Source of the DNA: Scleropages formosus
Lineage: Eukaryota; Chordata; Actinopteri; Osteoglossiformes; Osteoglossidae
Length of the DNA: 64,000 nucleotides
Reading direction: 5' to 3'
Assembly (NCBI RefSeq): GCF_900964775.1
Contig: NC_041830.1
Location: 13,125,501 to 13,189,500 of the forward strand
In this document: positions 1 to 11,762 of the stretch, one piece after another
How positions within the stretch are numbered: position 1 is the stretch's first letter
Layout of the letters: each line of letters begins with the position of its first letter
Notes under the pieces: generated by a model
The model's input: only the letters and a program-made list of their open reading frames with translations
Database searches by the model: none
Told to the model about the DNA's origin: nothing
Made by a program: the position numbers and the translations under genes

Positions 1-399
1 AGAGAGAGAGAGGACAGACACACCGGCGCATCAGCTACAGGTAACCAGGAACGTGACTACGTGAAGGAGGGGCTCGCATCCAACACCCACCTAAATGCAC
101 GAGGAACACCTCCACGTAAGAGAAGCGGAACTCCATCGGATCCGCAGCACCGGGACGCGGTGCGGCGAAGGACATGCATTTACTCGGAAGCATCACCACA
201 CCACCTCCCGGGTCAGCACAGCGGTGAGAGTCGTTTCCGTGGTTCCCGGTTCCAGTCCCGCTCCTGCTGTAGTACCATTGACCATTGAGGTACTTACCCT
301 GAAGCAACACACTGCTGTCGAAATGTGTAAATCACTGTGAAGATCATTATCAAGGCTGCAACTAAGCTGCCTCGAGCCAAGGTTAATAGCGACGCGGAG

Positions 400-1650
400 A
401 AGCCGCGGCTGGTGGGCGACCAGCAGTTTGGCGGCCTTTTCCAGCGGAGGTGGACCCCACGTGGGCCGGATTATTGGCGCGACTGTGCAGAGAGGGGTCA
501 CCGCAGGCGGCCGACCGCTCAACGGGATGCGGTGCAGGGTCGGCGGTCGCATCGCGGTTGCGTGCGGGTTCCCGACCCGAGGCACACGTTGCCGTTGCGG
601 TGCGCAGGTGACACGACCCCAACGCCCCGCCAACACCCCACTCCCCCCATCTCACCCAGCTTTCCCCGGGACTCCTCCAGCTTCTGGATCTGGTTCTCCA
701 GGAAGAGCATGGCCACGGCGAACGCCAGCAGCGCCAGCAGCTGAAACTTGGGCGGCATCATAATCCGTAGAAGCCCCATCAAACAGCCGAAGTCATACCG
801 CAATCAAATTATAGATTTTTTTTTTTTAAAAAAAAAAAACAACAACAAAAAATGGTAAATTAAGGCGGGATAGCGGTGAAGGAAGGGCTACGCGGCTCCG
901 ATCTCCCCTGTCCGGGGTGGAAACAGTGTGCCTGTGCGGGGAAAAGCAGGCGACACTGGTCCAGGGAGAAGGGCTGTCCGGGATCGGGACGCGGCGGTCC
1001 GCGCGCACGTCCCGCGAGCCACGAGACGCCGACCGGAACTTGACCTGGGTCCGTGTCTCCGAACACAGCTCGGATCAGGACATCGCACACCAACGCCGCT
1101 GCCCTCGGTGCATAAAGGAGCACTCTGCGTGTGCGTGCGAGTGCGTGTGTGTGTCGCGCAACAGCCACTCGATCCCCTCGCGTGTCCTCCCACTCCCCCC
1201 CCCCACGAAAAAACCCCGTGCGACTATTGGACGCAGCGCCGGGCGCGAGAGCGGCGCGCCTCGCTCCTTCGTCTCTTCAAAGGTCTGTAAAGCATCGCGC
1301 GCGTCGATTGGACGGCGCTCGCCGTTGTGAATAGCACCGGATGGGCGCCTCTTGGAGGTGCCTACAACGCGTGCCTGAATATAATACGCACTTATGCCGC
1401 AGAAACTGTCGGTTCTGAATTCGGTTTTCTTGTAATCGTAAAATTATTCGAAATTCCACTCGAAATGTTTAGAGATGTTATAAAATATGGTGGGAATTGT
1501 CATTTACTTAGTTAGAATCGGTTTGAATGGCGAAACCAAGTTTGAGCTTTTCAGGCGTTTTACAGGGACACCTTTTCTTCAATCGGTCCGTGTTCAGGCC
1601 CTCCGGAAAAAAAGAGTACATTCGAAGATGGCGGGGGAGGTGTACCTATT
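400..1650. promoter_or_regulatory. GC-rich bidirectional promoter between HS2ST1 and SELENOF
   Basis: This stretch is much richer in G+C and CpG than the rest of the window, with dense CG dinucleotides around 400-620, 880-1110 and 1220-1380. It lies between the start codons of two divergently transcribed genes (HS2ST1 ATG at 779, SELENOF ATG at 1628), so it should hold both transcription start sites and 5' UTRs. No convincing TATA box was found, as usual for housekeeping CpG promoters. The extent is judged by eye. Confidence 0.6.
656..779 (-). CDS. hs2st1: Heparan sulfate 2-O-sulfotransferase 1, first coding exon (partial gene)
   Basis: This is the first coding exon of the Golgi enzyme that transfers sulfate to the 2-O position of iduronic/glucuronic acid in heparan sulfate. 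The ATG at 779 opens MGLLRIMMPPK, followed by a hydrophobic signal-anchor (LLALLAFAVAMLFL) and the start of the stalk (ENQIQKLEESRGKL). This matches the vertebrate HS2ST1 N-terminus almost residue for residue. The exon stops after 41 codons plus one base at a GTGAGA donor (655-650), the place expected from the next family residue (Glu). The remaining exons and the catalytic sulfotransferase domain lie beyond the left edge. An in-frame ATG eight codons upstream (803) exists, but the conserved protein starts at 779. It is divergent to SELENOF, an arrangement known from other vertebrates. Confidence 0.93.
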
Positions 1651-2591
1651 GTGGCTCCTGTCGATTTTACAGGCGGTAAATATAGAATTGCTGCGCTTTG
1701 ATAATCTTACTCGGGTTCTTGGAAGTTTTTAATTGCAGATACCTGATGTTTCCGACAACATATGTTATCATATAATCAGCGTTGTGCAAAACATGTTTGA
1801 TGCCTCGAGTGCGGAAGCGAAACCGGCGGAGTCGTGACGTGGCTTAACGGTTACGCGTTTCTCATGTTTAGTTTTCTGTTTACACTTACTATTTGAGTCT
1901 ATTACCTACTCAAATTTTCTATGTGATTGGCTAATTTTATATACTGTTTTACTGTATGAATGTGCTATAATTTAATCATAATGAGCAGTTACATGACGTT
2001 TTGTTAATGCCGACCAGTCCAAGTTCAGTAAATAATACGCCTTTGGTTTGGATCTAAGGTCACAGGTTCGAGTCCCACCTCTGGCTATAATGTACTCTTG
2101 AGCAAAGCACTTGGCGTGTAAAATTGCTCCAGTAAAATTGTCCAGCTGTGTAAATGAGTAAGTAATTGTAAGTCTCTTTGGCAAAAAAGCATCAACTAAT
2201 CCGTTTAAATACAATAAATGTACGGTGGAATATGTGGGTAAAATATTTCAATCTGTTTTAAATGAAAACTAAGTGCTGAATTAAAATAGCTTGCACTGTG
2301 TTGGCTGGTTTTCCCTCCACTTAGTTAAATTACAAGATACAGAGATTAGAGTTGTTTTAGGCACACATATGCTGGTATAATTCTTAAGTGGCTCAAATTC
2401 AGGACAGATTTTTATTTTTGTTTGCAGTGGAAGCAGGTAGCAATGTTTACATATGTTTACATAATATTGTGTCTTCCTTTGACATGTTCACCCTTGCTGT
2501 GATGCATGTGCTGTTCTCTTTATCCTGAAATGCACCACCTTTGTCTTCTTGGAGGTGTATTCAAATCATATGGGAACTTAGGATAAGGTGT

Positions 2592-2622
<31 letters not shown>

Positions 2623-5600
2623 CTCCCCTTTGTAGATCACAATGATTTTATAAATGTAGTGCTTTGGTTGATTTGTAGCTGGAAATTGCCTTTTATGTTC
2701 CAGACAACAGGATTGTTTTGGTTCTGCATAAATGTAGTTTTTATAAAGCATTAGTTCCTTATTTAGGCTTAAAACATCATACAGGTGAACAACTATATTA
2801 TTATGATTTATTTTACACCTTTGTCCAAAGCCACATGCATTGTTAGATCATCAGATTTACAAAAATGAACCATTTACACAGCAGCAACGTTCAGATTGAA
2901 AGGCATAGATTCTAACTGTTAAACCACTTGCTGTGTCTCTTCTCGAGGATCAGAGAGGGCAGGTTTTGGCTGAATTTCTGAACATCATTAGGCAGTCTAT
3001 TTGAGTTGTTGATTCAAAATTTTAGGTGGCATACAAGTTAAAAAAAAAAAAAAACCCAGATCTAGAGGCCCTCAGACCAAGTGGGTCTTTCTAAGAGTTG
3101 GCAGTGTGAGAAAAAATAGAACTGTTGAACAGCTAGATCTTTGAGAATTTGGACAGCTGTGTTTAATTTCGGTAGAGTTTAGAAAGGGATGTGCACTTTG
3201 AGGGAGGTCAGGCATTTTTTGTACTTCAGCACCATATGGGAGAACTGAGAAATTTGCAGAGTGGTTCTGCACAGATTGCTCACTCTGCCTTCATGTCCTC
3301 AATTCTGCTAGTCAGCTTCTACCACAAGCAGGGATTCTAATAAGAGCAGTATGAAGGGGAGCGCAGAGGGCACAGCCAACAAAATACTGATGGGGATGCG
3401 GTTCTGTTCAGTAATCTGTCATTCTGAAGCAATGACACCCAACTGTGGCAAAGGCCCACTCGTCACTGCTTAGAAGTTTTGGGTGTCGATAAGGGAAGGT
3501 TTTCTCACTGTCCCATTTTTCTTTTTTTTTTTTATTAAATTTTTTATTGAAGATCTCTACCTATGGAGCCGAGCTTTCCTCGGAGGCCTGCAGGGAGCTG
3601 GGTTTCTCAAGCAACCTTCTTTGCAGTTCCTGCGACCTGCTGAGCCAGTTCAGCCTGTCTCAGCTGGACCCCTTCTGCCGGCAGTGCTGCCAGGAGGAGG
3701 CCCAGGTTGAAGCCAGGAAGGTAAGTGGGGGACTGGCCTCCAGCTTCACACAGGAGGCTACCTACTCTGTGTATACCAACTGTATGGATATTGTTATTAA
3801 TTGATGTATATATTGCCAAAGTTAGTTTAAAATAGGTCTCGGCTCATGTTTTTCTTTTAGGGTTCTTCCAAACCTTCAGATTGCCAAGGTGCACCCGCTC
3901 TGTCCTTCTTTCCAAATCTCGCTTACAAGTGTAGTCATTTAGTTGTAATTTTAACCACTGGTACTTTGTTTTATTACAATCCATAACCCAGGTTGTTGAA
4001 TGGTTAATTTCTGCATAGTGCTTTTATTCACACTGAAGCAAATCTGCAAGGTGTAATTAGTAATGCATAGCTTTCAGGGGGTTCTGTGTAGGGGCGGGGT
4101 GGCAGTGGGGCAGTGGGGTGCCAGAACAGCTCATTTGATTTTTAATTGCTTTTTCTGTCTGCTGTGAAGTAGAGGTTCTACAGAGTGTAAGGATGTGCCC
4201 TCAAGCATGTTCCGTTTTGTTTGCCTGTAATAGGTTGAGATATTTATTCTTCCGTTTTAATTTTACCTTCCTGGAAAGATCATTTGAAAGTCACAACCTT
4301 TGGATCAGCTCAGGTTGTGATAAGGCGCCACACACTGTCACAATTTCATGTTTTTTTTTTTTTTTTTTTTTTTCCTTTCTCCCATTTAAGAGTTTGTTTA
4401 CAAACAAAACTAAATGACTTTGGTTCTTGCTCCCATTTTGTGTTGTGTTTTAAAAATGCATTATTAATGTTATATTTATGTGGCAGTATGGTATTATGGT
4501 CTCATAGATTATGTATAAGACATTGAAAATGGACATAAATATGGAATATGACAGTGAAGGGGTAGCACCTTTTGCCATCCTTTTAAGTTTTGCTTGACAG
4601 ATGGCTATATTCTAATTGGAAACATGCAGATGGTTACTAAATAACCCCAAGGCAATACGGAGTCATGGAGTAAATGTACTCTCAGCACATCTCTCAAAGA
4701 AGTATTTGAACCTGCAGTATTTCCACTCATTCAGAAAGCTTTTTACATGTTAAGAAGTCTTCATGCAGATTTTTTCCACTCTTTCTCTTTCTGGTTTAGC
4801 ATAGTAATTAAACATGAAAGGGCAAAATGAAAAGAGTGCTCCAAAAATTTGTAGTTTAAAAAAATTCATACAGAATGTAATAAATAGACATTCTAAGATG
4901 TGAGAAACTGTAAAATAATTTGCCACTTGAACAGAGTCATTGTCAAGATGGACTGGCAGAAAATAAACCATGCAGGTAGACTCGGAGGATACTTTGTTTT
5001 TATATACCGTGTCCTAAAGTACTTTGATCATGTTCTTTCATTTACATGTATAGCTTGTGGGTAAATTACTTTCTTAAAATTTTGCATGAGCAAGAAAAAT
5101 AATTCTATATTTCTAATGCACTGCCTTGGTACTTACGAATTCAGACGGTGGGATGATGCCCTACCCAGCAAACCTAAGGTGAACTTGTCCCCAGAGTGCA
5201 ATCACTAAAGCATTTAATTATCCTTGATGCTCCGCATTCGAGCAAGAAGAAATGCAGCATTTCTCCATATTCTTTGACAGGAGCTGGCAAAATTCATTTG
5301 TATGCACACTAGCCACAGAGCAGTGGGGAAAGGAGCACTAGTCTGTCGGTTCCTCTACAAAGAGATGATCTTAGTTGCTCATTTCGGTGGGTGGTTAGCT
5401 GCTGGCCTTGCAGAATCTTCCATCGCTGCCCTCTGACTTCTTCCTTATGTCTCACTGCTTAATGATAAGCATGTTCTGTTCATAGTTCTGCTGTAATTAG
5501 TTTTTTTAAATCTATCTGTAATTCTCTGTATCAAAGTATTCTTGGTGAGCTTTTACTTTCTGCAAAGCAGCTTTTATCTGAAGTCATTGGCATTATGCAC

Positions 5601-7632
5601 GTGTTTGCTTCTGGTGAGCAAAGAGCATCATACGTAACATTGTACTGTTTTTCCTCTATCTTCACAATCACTTTGTGTATGAAATTGTACTGTGTGTGTC
5701 AGCATTTTTAATTCTGTTAATAAGTTGCAACCATGTAAAGTAAATGAGATCTGGTGTAAAGTAACACAGGTTGGCGGTCAAGATGACCTTTACAAGATGT
5801 GTGTGTTGATTAGCCCAAGGCAGGGGCACACCAAAGACATCTGCTTCCTCTCAATTAGCTTCAGCAGCCTGGAAGTTGGCGAACAGCACTTGGAACGTGT
5901 GCTGTAATTTGCCGTCTCTGTGTAAACCCCCCCATCAGTACCAGCTCAGTGGAAGGCTGTCAGGTCCCACTGCACGCTAGCAATTATAGCCATTACCTTT
6001 ATCTGACCGCCCTTCCCAGTTTCCTTGTCGCATTTTCAAAAGACCATTAAGGCTTAATGGAAGCTCTTGGGTTTGGAGGTATCATGCCAAGGTCAGAATT
6101 AGAAAAACTTTTGGCTGTGCTTTAGCTGAAAAACCATACATTTACATATTTATTATTTATTTACTTGGCTGATGCTTTTATTCTGAGCAACTTGCAGTGG
6201 TACATTTTGTATACTAAGGCTACTTACAGTTCACGCATTTACACAGCTGGGAATTTTTTACTGGGTCAGTTGAGGGTAAAAGGGTACTAAAGCAGGAATT
6301 GAATTTGAACCCAGGTCCTTCTAATTTTAAGGTGACAGCTCTATCCAGTTTGCTACCTGCTGATCCTATTCATGTAAAACTGAATAGTTTTACCACCCAT
6401 TGTTTGTAAAGATATATACGGTACATGTATTTCATAGATGTGCTTTTGTGGTGTCAAGTCATTGCATGCCTCAGTACAGTACAATTTTCAACGGATTGAA
6501 AGTCTTAGAAGTGGAAAAGTAGTTTGTGTATAAATTTGAACAATGATTATCTAATGTTGAAAGCACCCCTTGATGTCAAACACAGACCAGTGGTTAGTTA
6601 TATGTATTTCTGTATGCTAGGTTTCATGTGAGATTCAGACTGAGATGCCCTGCTCATAACAAATAAGTGTGTGTTGTATGTAGCCTTGAAAACAGGACCA
6701 TTAAACACATTTTGACCAGGGTTATTCATAACTGCTGTGCATTTGTAGAGCGTAACTTTTTTTTTTTTGGTCATTGCTGCATGCTTATGTTTTATTATCT
6801 TGTATTACACTTGTAACCTTTGGAAACTGGAGAAGTTAAAGGCTCTATAAAATCCACTTAACCCTTTCCATTTTTGAGCACTTTTTCCTCAACATCAATA
6901 AACTAAGCCTGACCATAATTGGGCCGGTTTGAGCTGTATTTCCTCTTTTATAATGCGCACAGTTGCAGTGTCGAAAGTGTTGTTGAAATACCAGTGTTCC
7001 CTTGTAGACACTGCAGTGCTGTCTTTAGGTCCTTGTGTCACATTCAGATTGTTTAGTAGACAGTTAATATGTGAGTTCACCCTGACAGCGGCCAGCTGTC
7101 CTTGGTGCAGTTTTCCAATGATGAAAAGGCAGCTGTGCAACAATGGCTGTTTCTTTGTTTCTCTCCTTCAGCACTATCCTGGTGCTATCCTGGAGGTCTG
7201 TGGATGAAAACTGGGGAGGTTCCCTCAAGTCCAAGGTGAGTGTCTTTGTCTGGCTTCTTCACGGCTTTTAGCAACACGCAGCAGCTCAAACTGAGCTATT
7301 CAATTCTGTGTGATTTTTGAAAAAATCTGTGGCTAATGTTTAGGTCCCTGATTAGTCATCTTGCCTTAATTAAATGCGGTGGACTTTGGCACTTTATGGA
7401 TCAAAATGGGTATCAGACTAAATGATGCAAGAGAAGAGTCAGCTAACCTGTGTAGTCCATATTCTGCTAGTCTGACAACCATCCATATGTTGCCTCTAGG
7501 TTTGTGAGTTTTTTTTAAATCTTCATTGCTTCACTTTTAGTGCCCCTCCCATACACCATGTTTTCTGTGTATCAGAGTGTATCAAATAGCAGAGGTTTTC
7601 CCTCTTATCTGGGGAGCTGTCAGGATTCAGAG

Positions 7633-7686
<54 letters not shown>

Positions 7687-10600
7687 GCACTTATGCACAT
7701 TTGCTCAGTATGAACACACGCTCACAGGATCCCTGAGCGTTTCCTCCCACTCTTCAGCCCAGAGCAGGGATACACTGGCTGTAAGACCTTCCAAGTTTTC
7801 AGTTACTCTTTCTTCTTAGTTTGATGGTTGGATTTTCCTATTTCTGAAGGCATCTTAAGTTCCTTTCATGTCTCCACAACTGCTGAATCTGTTTTTTTTT
7901 TTTTTTTAATATAGGCGGTTTAAAAGGTAGTTAATTTTGATCCACTGTGGCTATAGCGCAGCCCCTATGTGAGTTTTGTTTAGGTGCTGGGAAAGAACAC
8001 TTAGTGACTTTATTTGCATAGGTTATTCTGTCATTACCAGCCCTTTTTTGTTTAAAACCACTAATATTTTATTAATATTTTCATTTTTCAGTCAAAGCAG
8101 GGTCAGATGAAAGTGTTAAAGCCCTTGTTTGGTGACACAAAGTGCCTGAAGAAAAATATGATTTATTTCTATGTATTATTTTCTGGATGGGGAGGTAGAA
8201 TCAGAGAGAAGACTTGATGGCATCTTAATTCTAGATCATGGCAGAAATAAACTTTGTCACTTGGTGACCACCGAGGTGCCATTAATCGCAGCAATAATGG
8301 CAGTGCTTATTCTCAAAATGTCCCGTCTGGTTGATAGAGGCTCCCACAACCCCCATTTAGTGCTTCCGGCATCTCTTAAGGCTCCTGCAGGGACTCCGTG
8401 TTGCTCCAGTAAATGGCCCACCCGAGACTTGAGAAGCGTGGTGCGATTTGCGTGCGGAGTAAGAGGAGGAGGTGGAGATGAGACGGCAGGTCCCTGCTGG
8501 GTAGTACACTTCTTACAAGTCTTCAGATGGAGCATGGGCCTCTGGGAAGGACTGCAGAGCACTCTGGTCCATGGCCATCTGCCTGGTACCCCTCCCCCCC
8601 CCCCAAACCTGACTTACTGGTTCGCCAGTGAAACACAGTGTGTCCAGATGCCTGTAATTGGCAGGAAGCAAAACCACTGCAGCTCAGCTCCTGGCTGCCA
8701 GGGCAGCTCTGATGCACTGAAGGCTCTTTTAGATTGATTGACACTGAGCAATTAGGTGTGTGTGTGTGTTGGGGGGGGGTTTGGGATAACACCAGCACAA
8801 ACTGCTTTCCTAGTATTTGATCAGTTCAAGTGTTTGTGGAGGACTCTTCTCTCCCTGAACTGTATGCTGCAGAAATGTTTGTGTTTGTAGCTGATCATTT
8901 CAGGAAACTGGTCATTTCACCTCCAGCAGGTCTTTCTACCTTTTCTTTGTGTGTGTTCCTGTCCCCCAGTATTAAATGTGAATCCACCTGTGTGCATTTT
9001 CCTTTTGTGTTTCCACAGCTTTTGTCAGGAGTGATAAGCCCAAGATGTTCAAAGGTCTTCAGATCAAGGTCAGTGGGGAGATAGTGTCCAGACCATAGTT
9101 TTTATCCATCACACTGTAAAGAAATGGCCTCCAATATTGCAGGTCTAGGGGCATCATGGGTAATTCCACACATTTCTAAAAACAAAGAGTAATGGGCCTG
9201 ATCCATCAGCCCTGTCCGACAGTGTAATAACAGGCGGTAAGAGGCAGGGCGCCCCGGGCTACTTCCTGTGTGTGGCCCCTTCATTGCTCCGAATAATGTG
9301 GCGCTTTCTCATACCCTGTGCTCCTCATAATTACTGTGTATTAGCCACTCCAGTGCTCAAAACCAGGTGGCTCCTCTACTGAAAGCCACAGAGATGTGTA
9401 AATGCCTGTTCCCTCGTTTTTAATCTGAAACGCACCAAGCTGCGTGTGTTTGCCAATGCTGCGTGTGTGTATGTTCCCCGGACGAGGGTGTCGTACAGTC
9501 CATTAGGACACTGGAAAAGGAGGCTCAAGTGGACTGTGTAAGAGTGGTGTTGCTTCTTAACACAGCAAATTGACTCGGGATTGTCTCTGAAATGACAACA
9601 TGAAAGAATGACTCGTACAGGAGGTTCTCAGTGGGGTTCCTTTCCAATAACCTTGCCATAGTTCATCAGTTCACTTACATCGTAGTGCATCAACCATGAG
9701 GATTTAGTTGCAACATGAATGAATTCTACGTAGTGGGTATTGTTACATTTTTTCCACTAATTTCACATATTTTTGTTAAAATTGTAAAACGGTATAATAA
9801 TCATGCAGTATATTATATTTTCATGCTGCACTGCTGTTTTTATTTTTATTTCTAAAAAGTTTTTTGCTTTTTCATTTCCCCACCATCAGAACACTGCATG
9901 GTGTCACTTTAGTTTGGTAGCCAGTATAAAAACAGTGACCTGAATGAAATCATAAAACATTCTGTAAATAAAATGCAGTTGCTAATAGACTCACTGAATG
10001 AATAAGTATAGCGGCCTGAGGCAGCGAAGGTAGCCCCTGTTATTGCACAGTACGTGGAGCAGTCGATGTTATACATTAGAACCGAAAATCGGGACTTAAA
10101 ACACTTAATAAGGTTGATGGGATGACCATCAGTCGGACGTGTCATAAATACTACCTGTATAGGTAAACCTGAGTGATAAAAGTGCTGCTTTCATTCTGAA
10201 AACCAAGAGCATTTTACTCCTTTTTAACATTTGCGGTTACTATGTAAACATCCAGAACAAGAGCAGATTAGCACTCAAATGATGGTGTTTTGGGCCACAA
10301 GGAGACTTTCTGTCCCAGCGTCATACTTTTAACACCATGTTGTACACACACACACACTCTGCACCGCCACCGTAGTCCTTCGAGCAGCACAGGGGTTTGC
10401 TGGCCCAGCCTACCCCACCGATGGAGCCCTGCAGCTAGCCAGGGGCTGCGAGCACAGGGACGCTCCTGAGACAAATTAATCACCATTGAAATTTCTCCGC
10501 CAAATGCAATTACCCACAGCTCTTAAATGAAGGAGGGCAAAAACTACGATAACAATAATTAGTTTCATAACAAGCAAGAGGCTCAGGATGTTACAGGGGT

Positions 10601-11240
10601 GTTGACAAAGCAACATGACAACTAATTCCTCATCGTACTTGCCCACCTTTTTGTTCATCTTCTCCGCTCTCCTCCATGCTACCAGTGAAATGAGTTGATG
10701 CTAAAATCCGATTAGGTGCCATTTTCCAATTTTTCCCTTGCTTAATTGAATGGACACATCTCCTGCTGTAGGGTTGAAGGCAGCGAATGCACACAAATGT
10801 TCATCTCATATTTACGACTGGTGTCTGAAAGGTGGTGGAAAAACCTAGGAGGCACAGAGTTTGTTCACTAGGAAACTGCAGGAATGTGTAAAACTAAAAA
10901 TAAATGGTTGCTACGATGGTGAAGTTATTGGAATTTGACTTAATGGTAAAATAACAGCATAATTTTTAAAACTTGATTTTATTAGTTGCTCATTAATTTG
11001 TCACAGAAGGTGCTGTTGTAATTGTGGTGCTTCAGCAGTCTGAGAGTGGAGTGTGTTTCTATAGCGACGGAAGCTCCCAGATGTTGACCGTTGTCCTTCC
11101 TTTCACAGTACGTTCGAGGCTCCGATCCTGTGCTCAAGCTGCTGGATGACAACGGGAACATCGCTGAAGAGCTCAGCATCCTCAAGTGGAACACAGACAG
11201 CGTGGAGGAGTTCCTGAGTGAAAAACTGGACCGCATATAA
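1628..11240 (+). CDS. selenof: Selenoprotein F (15-kDa selenoprotein), complete
   Basis: SELENOF is an ER-resident thioredoxin-like protein that binds UDP-glucose:glycoprotein glucosyltransferase and helps glycoprotein quality control. Coding exons are 1628-1675, 3553-3720, 7172-7235, 9019-9068 and 11109-11240, all with AG/GT borders and compatible phases. They total 462 nt, or 153 residues counting selenocysteine. Exon 1 is a short signal peptide (MAGEVYLLWLLSILQA). Exon 2 carries the Cys-rich UGGT-binding domain (ACRELGFSSNLLCSSCDLL, then CRQCCQEEAQ). Exon 3 has the redox motif CGU with Sec encoded by TGA at 7205-7207. Exons 4-5 give FVRSDKPKMFKGLQIK and YVRGSDPVLKLLDDNGN, ending in FLSEKLDRI. 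The fish form is shorter than the 165-residue human protein only in the signal peptide. A conventional gene finder would stop at the TGA. Confidence 0.95.
2010..2222 (+). mobile_element. tRNA-derived SINE, V-SINE-like (family A)
   Basis: The copy has a Pol III box B (GGTTCGAGTCCC, 2066-2077). It is followed by the family's core: ATTGCTCCAGTAAAATT, then a CCAGCTGTGTAAATGAGTAA block, then the tail GTAAGTCTCTTTGGC...AAGCATCAAC. The same modules recur at 13.5, 26.5 and 58.1 kb (plus) and 6.1, 31.0 and 63.4 kb (minus). The family name is from memory. Confidence 0.75.
2593..2622. repeat. Poly(T) tract
   Basis: A run of about 30 consecutive T. It is either a mononucleotide microsatellite or the poly(A) end of a minus-strand retroposon; no retroposon body was recognised beside it. 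Confidence 0.9.
2797..2930 (-). mobile_element. Decayed family A SINE
   Basis: On the minus strand the order tRNA-like head, then AAATGGTTCATTTT, then a TTGGACAAAGG tail is recognisable but heavily diverged. Only the tail (CCTTTGTCCAAAGCCAC on plus) is clear. Confidence 0.35.
3721..7171. other. SELENOF intron 2: no exon; one SINE, possible conserved non-coding blocks
   Basis: No open frame here has exon-like flanks. A reverse family A SINE lies at about 6130-6365. The stretch 5940-6120 has low repeat content and complex sequence and could be a conserved non-coding element. Confidence 0.5.
6130..6365 (-). mobile_element. tRNA-derived SINE, family A, minus orientation
   Basis: Plus-strand order is tail (TTGGCTGATGCTTTTATTCTGAGCAACTT), then CATTTACACAGCTGGGAA, then TCAGTTGAGGGTAAAAGGGTAC. 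It ends in a head with a degenerate box B complement (GAATTTGAACCCAGG) and AGCTCTATCCAGTTTGCTACC. Confidence 0.7.
7205..7207 (+). other. selenof: In-frame TGA recoded as selenocysteine
   Basis: The exon reads ...AILEVCG-TGA-KLGRFPQVQ. Vertebrate SELENOF has selenocysteine exactly here in its CGU redox motif. The reading frame continues with conserved residues on both sides, and a SECIS-like structure is present in the 3' UTR, so the codon is decoded as Sec and not as a stop. Confidence 0.95.
7236..9018. other. SELENOF intron 3: TG microsatellite and unexplained unique sequence
   Basis: It holds a (TG)n run at about 7637-7684. A 188-codon open frame at 8171-8737 has no recognised family and overlaps another on the other strand; I read it as chance. 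Around 8220-8420 the sequence is unique and has CNE-like composition. Confidence 0.5.
7637..7684. repeat. (TG)n microsatellite
   Basis: About 24 perfect TG units interrupt SELENOF intron 3. No SINE body is attached, unlike the CA runs at 22.7, 48.4 and 51.7 kb. Confidence 0.95.
9069..11108. other. SELENOF intron 4: no exon, AT-rich CNE-like stretch
   Basis: No coding exon or clear repeat was recognised. The segment 10480-10760 carries many short homeodomain-type TAAT/ATTA words in unique sequence and may be a conserved enhancer. Confidence 0.45.
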
Positions 11241-11609
11241 ATCGTCAGAACAACCAAAGCATATGACACTTTACTTGTGCCCTCCATTTTTTGTGTCACG
11301 TGTCAGTTTGCTGAATTATCTTCATGGCCGGGTTTCCCGGAACCGCGGTAACACATTGCTCTCGGTTGTTGGTCTTTCCAATGATGATTACACAAGCTTT
11401 CTTTCTTTTTTCCAAAGAGATCCACACATTGATTGGCCTTTAATACATGAACAGAAGTCCTTTTCGTACAAGTGATGCTGTGTGCTTCTCATTGGTTATT
11501 AATGTTTTATTTTTTGTGTAGCTCTGTACAGTTTTATAACTGTTTTTGTGGCTGAGTTCAGACAGGCTGGGATGTCACTGCGTCCCCTGACCTGCCGGGG
11601 TGCCTCGGA

Positions 11610-11680
11610 GAAGTGCACATTAGTGAGGGCCTCACAGTAAACCAGCCCTGGGTTGTGGGGCCTGATGTCCTTGTGTGCTA
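11610..11680 (+). promoter_or_regulatory. selenof: SECIS element in the SELENOF 3' UTR
   Basis: The element lies about 380 nt after the stop codon. The 5' side has GTGA (11623-11626), followed by GGCCTCACA (11628-11636). This can pair, with one G-U wobble, to TGTGGGGCC (11654-11662), which is followed by TGAT (11663-11666). That gives the UGA/GA non-Watson-Crick quartet. The apical loop begins GTAAACC, supplying the conserved unpaired AA, and CCAG/CTGG can form an extra mini-stem, which suggests a form 2 SECIS. A weaker lower helix (GCACA near 11615 with TGTGTGC near 11673) is possible. Folding was done by hand. Confidence 0.82.
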
Positions 11681-11756
11681 ACCTGGACTCTCCTCTAGGG
11701 GGCACAGTGGTGTTTCCATGTGTGAAGAATTTAGAAGGGAAAAAACAGGTAGATAC

Positions 11757-11762
11757 AATAAA
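11757..11762 (+). terminator. selenof: Polyadenylation signal AATAAA of SELENOF
   Basis: A canonical AATAAA lies 517 nt after the SELENOF stop codon and downstream of the SECIS, followed by a GT-rich stretch (CAGTGTTTTGTTGG). It defines a 3' UTR of about 540 nt. Confidence 0.7.

Larger units (their letters stand above)
1740..3552. other. SELENOF intron 1: repeats, no exon seen
   Basis: The intron holds a V-SINE-like copy (about 2010-2222), a T-tract of about 30 bases (2593-2622) and a decayed reverse-orientation SINE (about 2797-2930). A pyrimidine tract around 3520-3535 serves exon 2. No other coding signal was seen. Confidence 0.6.

Noticed and set aside
193-655. Several 90-147-codon frames in the first 650 bases on both strands
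   Set aside because: They are products of the GC-rich promoter and HS2ST1 intron 1 start. None resembles a known protein, and the real HS2ST1 exon ends at 656.
2010-2222. Box B-containing segment considered as a tRNA gene (also other SINE heads)
   Set aside because: No complete cloverleaf or anticodon stem could be formed, and the sequence continues into the SINE core and tail shared by many copies.
8171-8737. 188-codon open frame inside SELENOF intron 3
   Set aside because: No family signature, no splice or promoter context, and overlapping open frames on the other strand. Composition looks like chance in a GC-rich intron segment.
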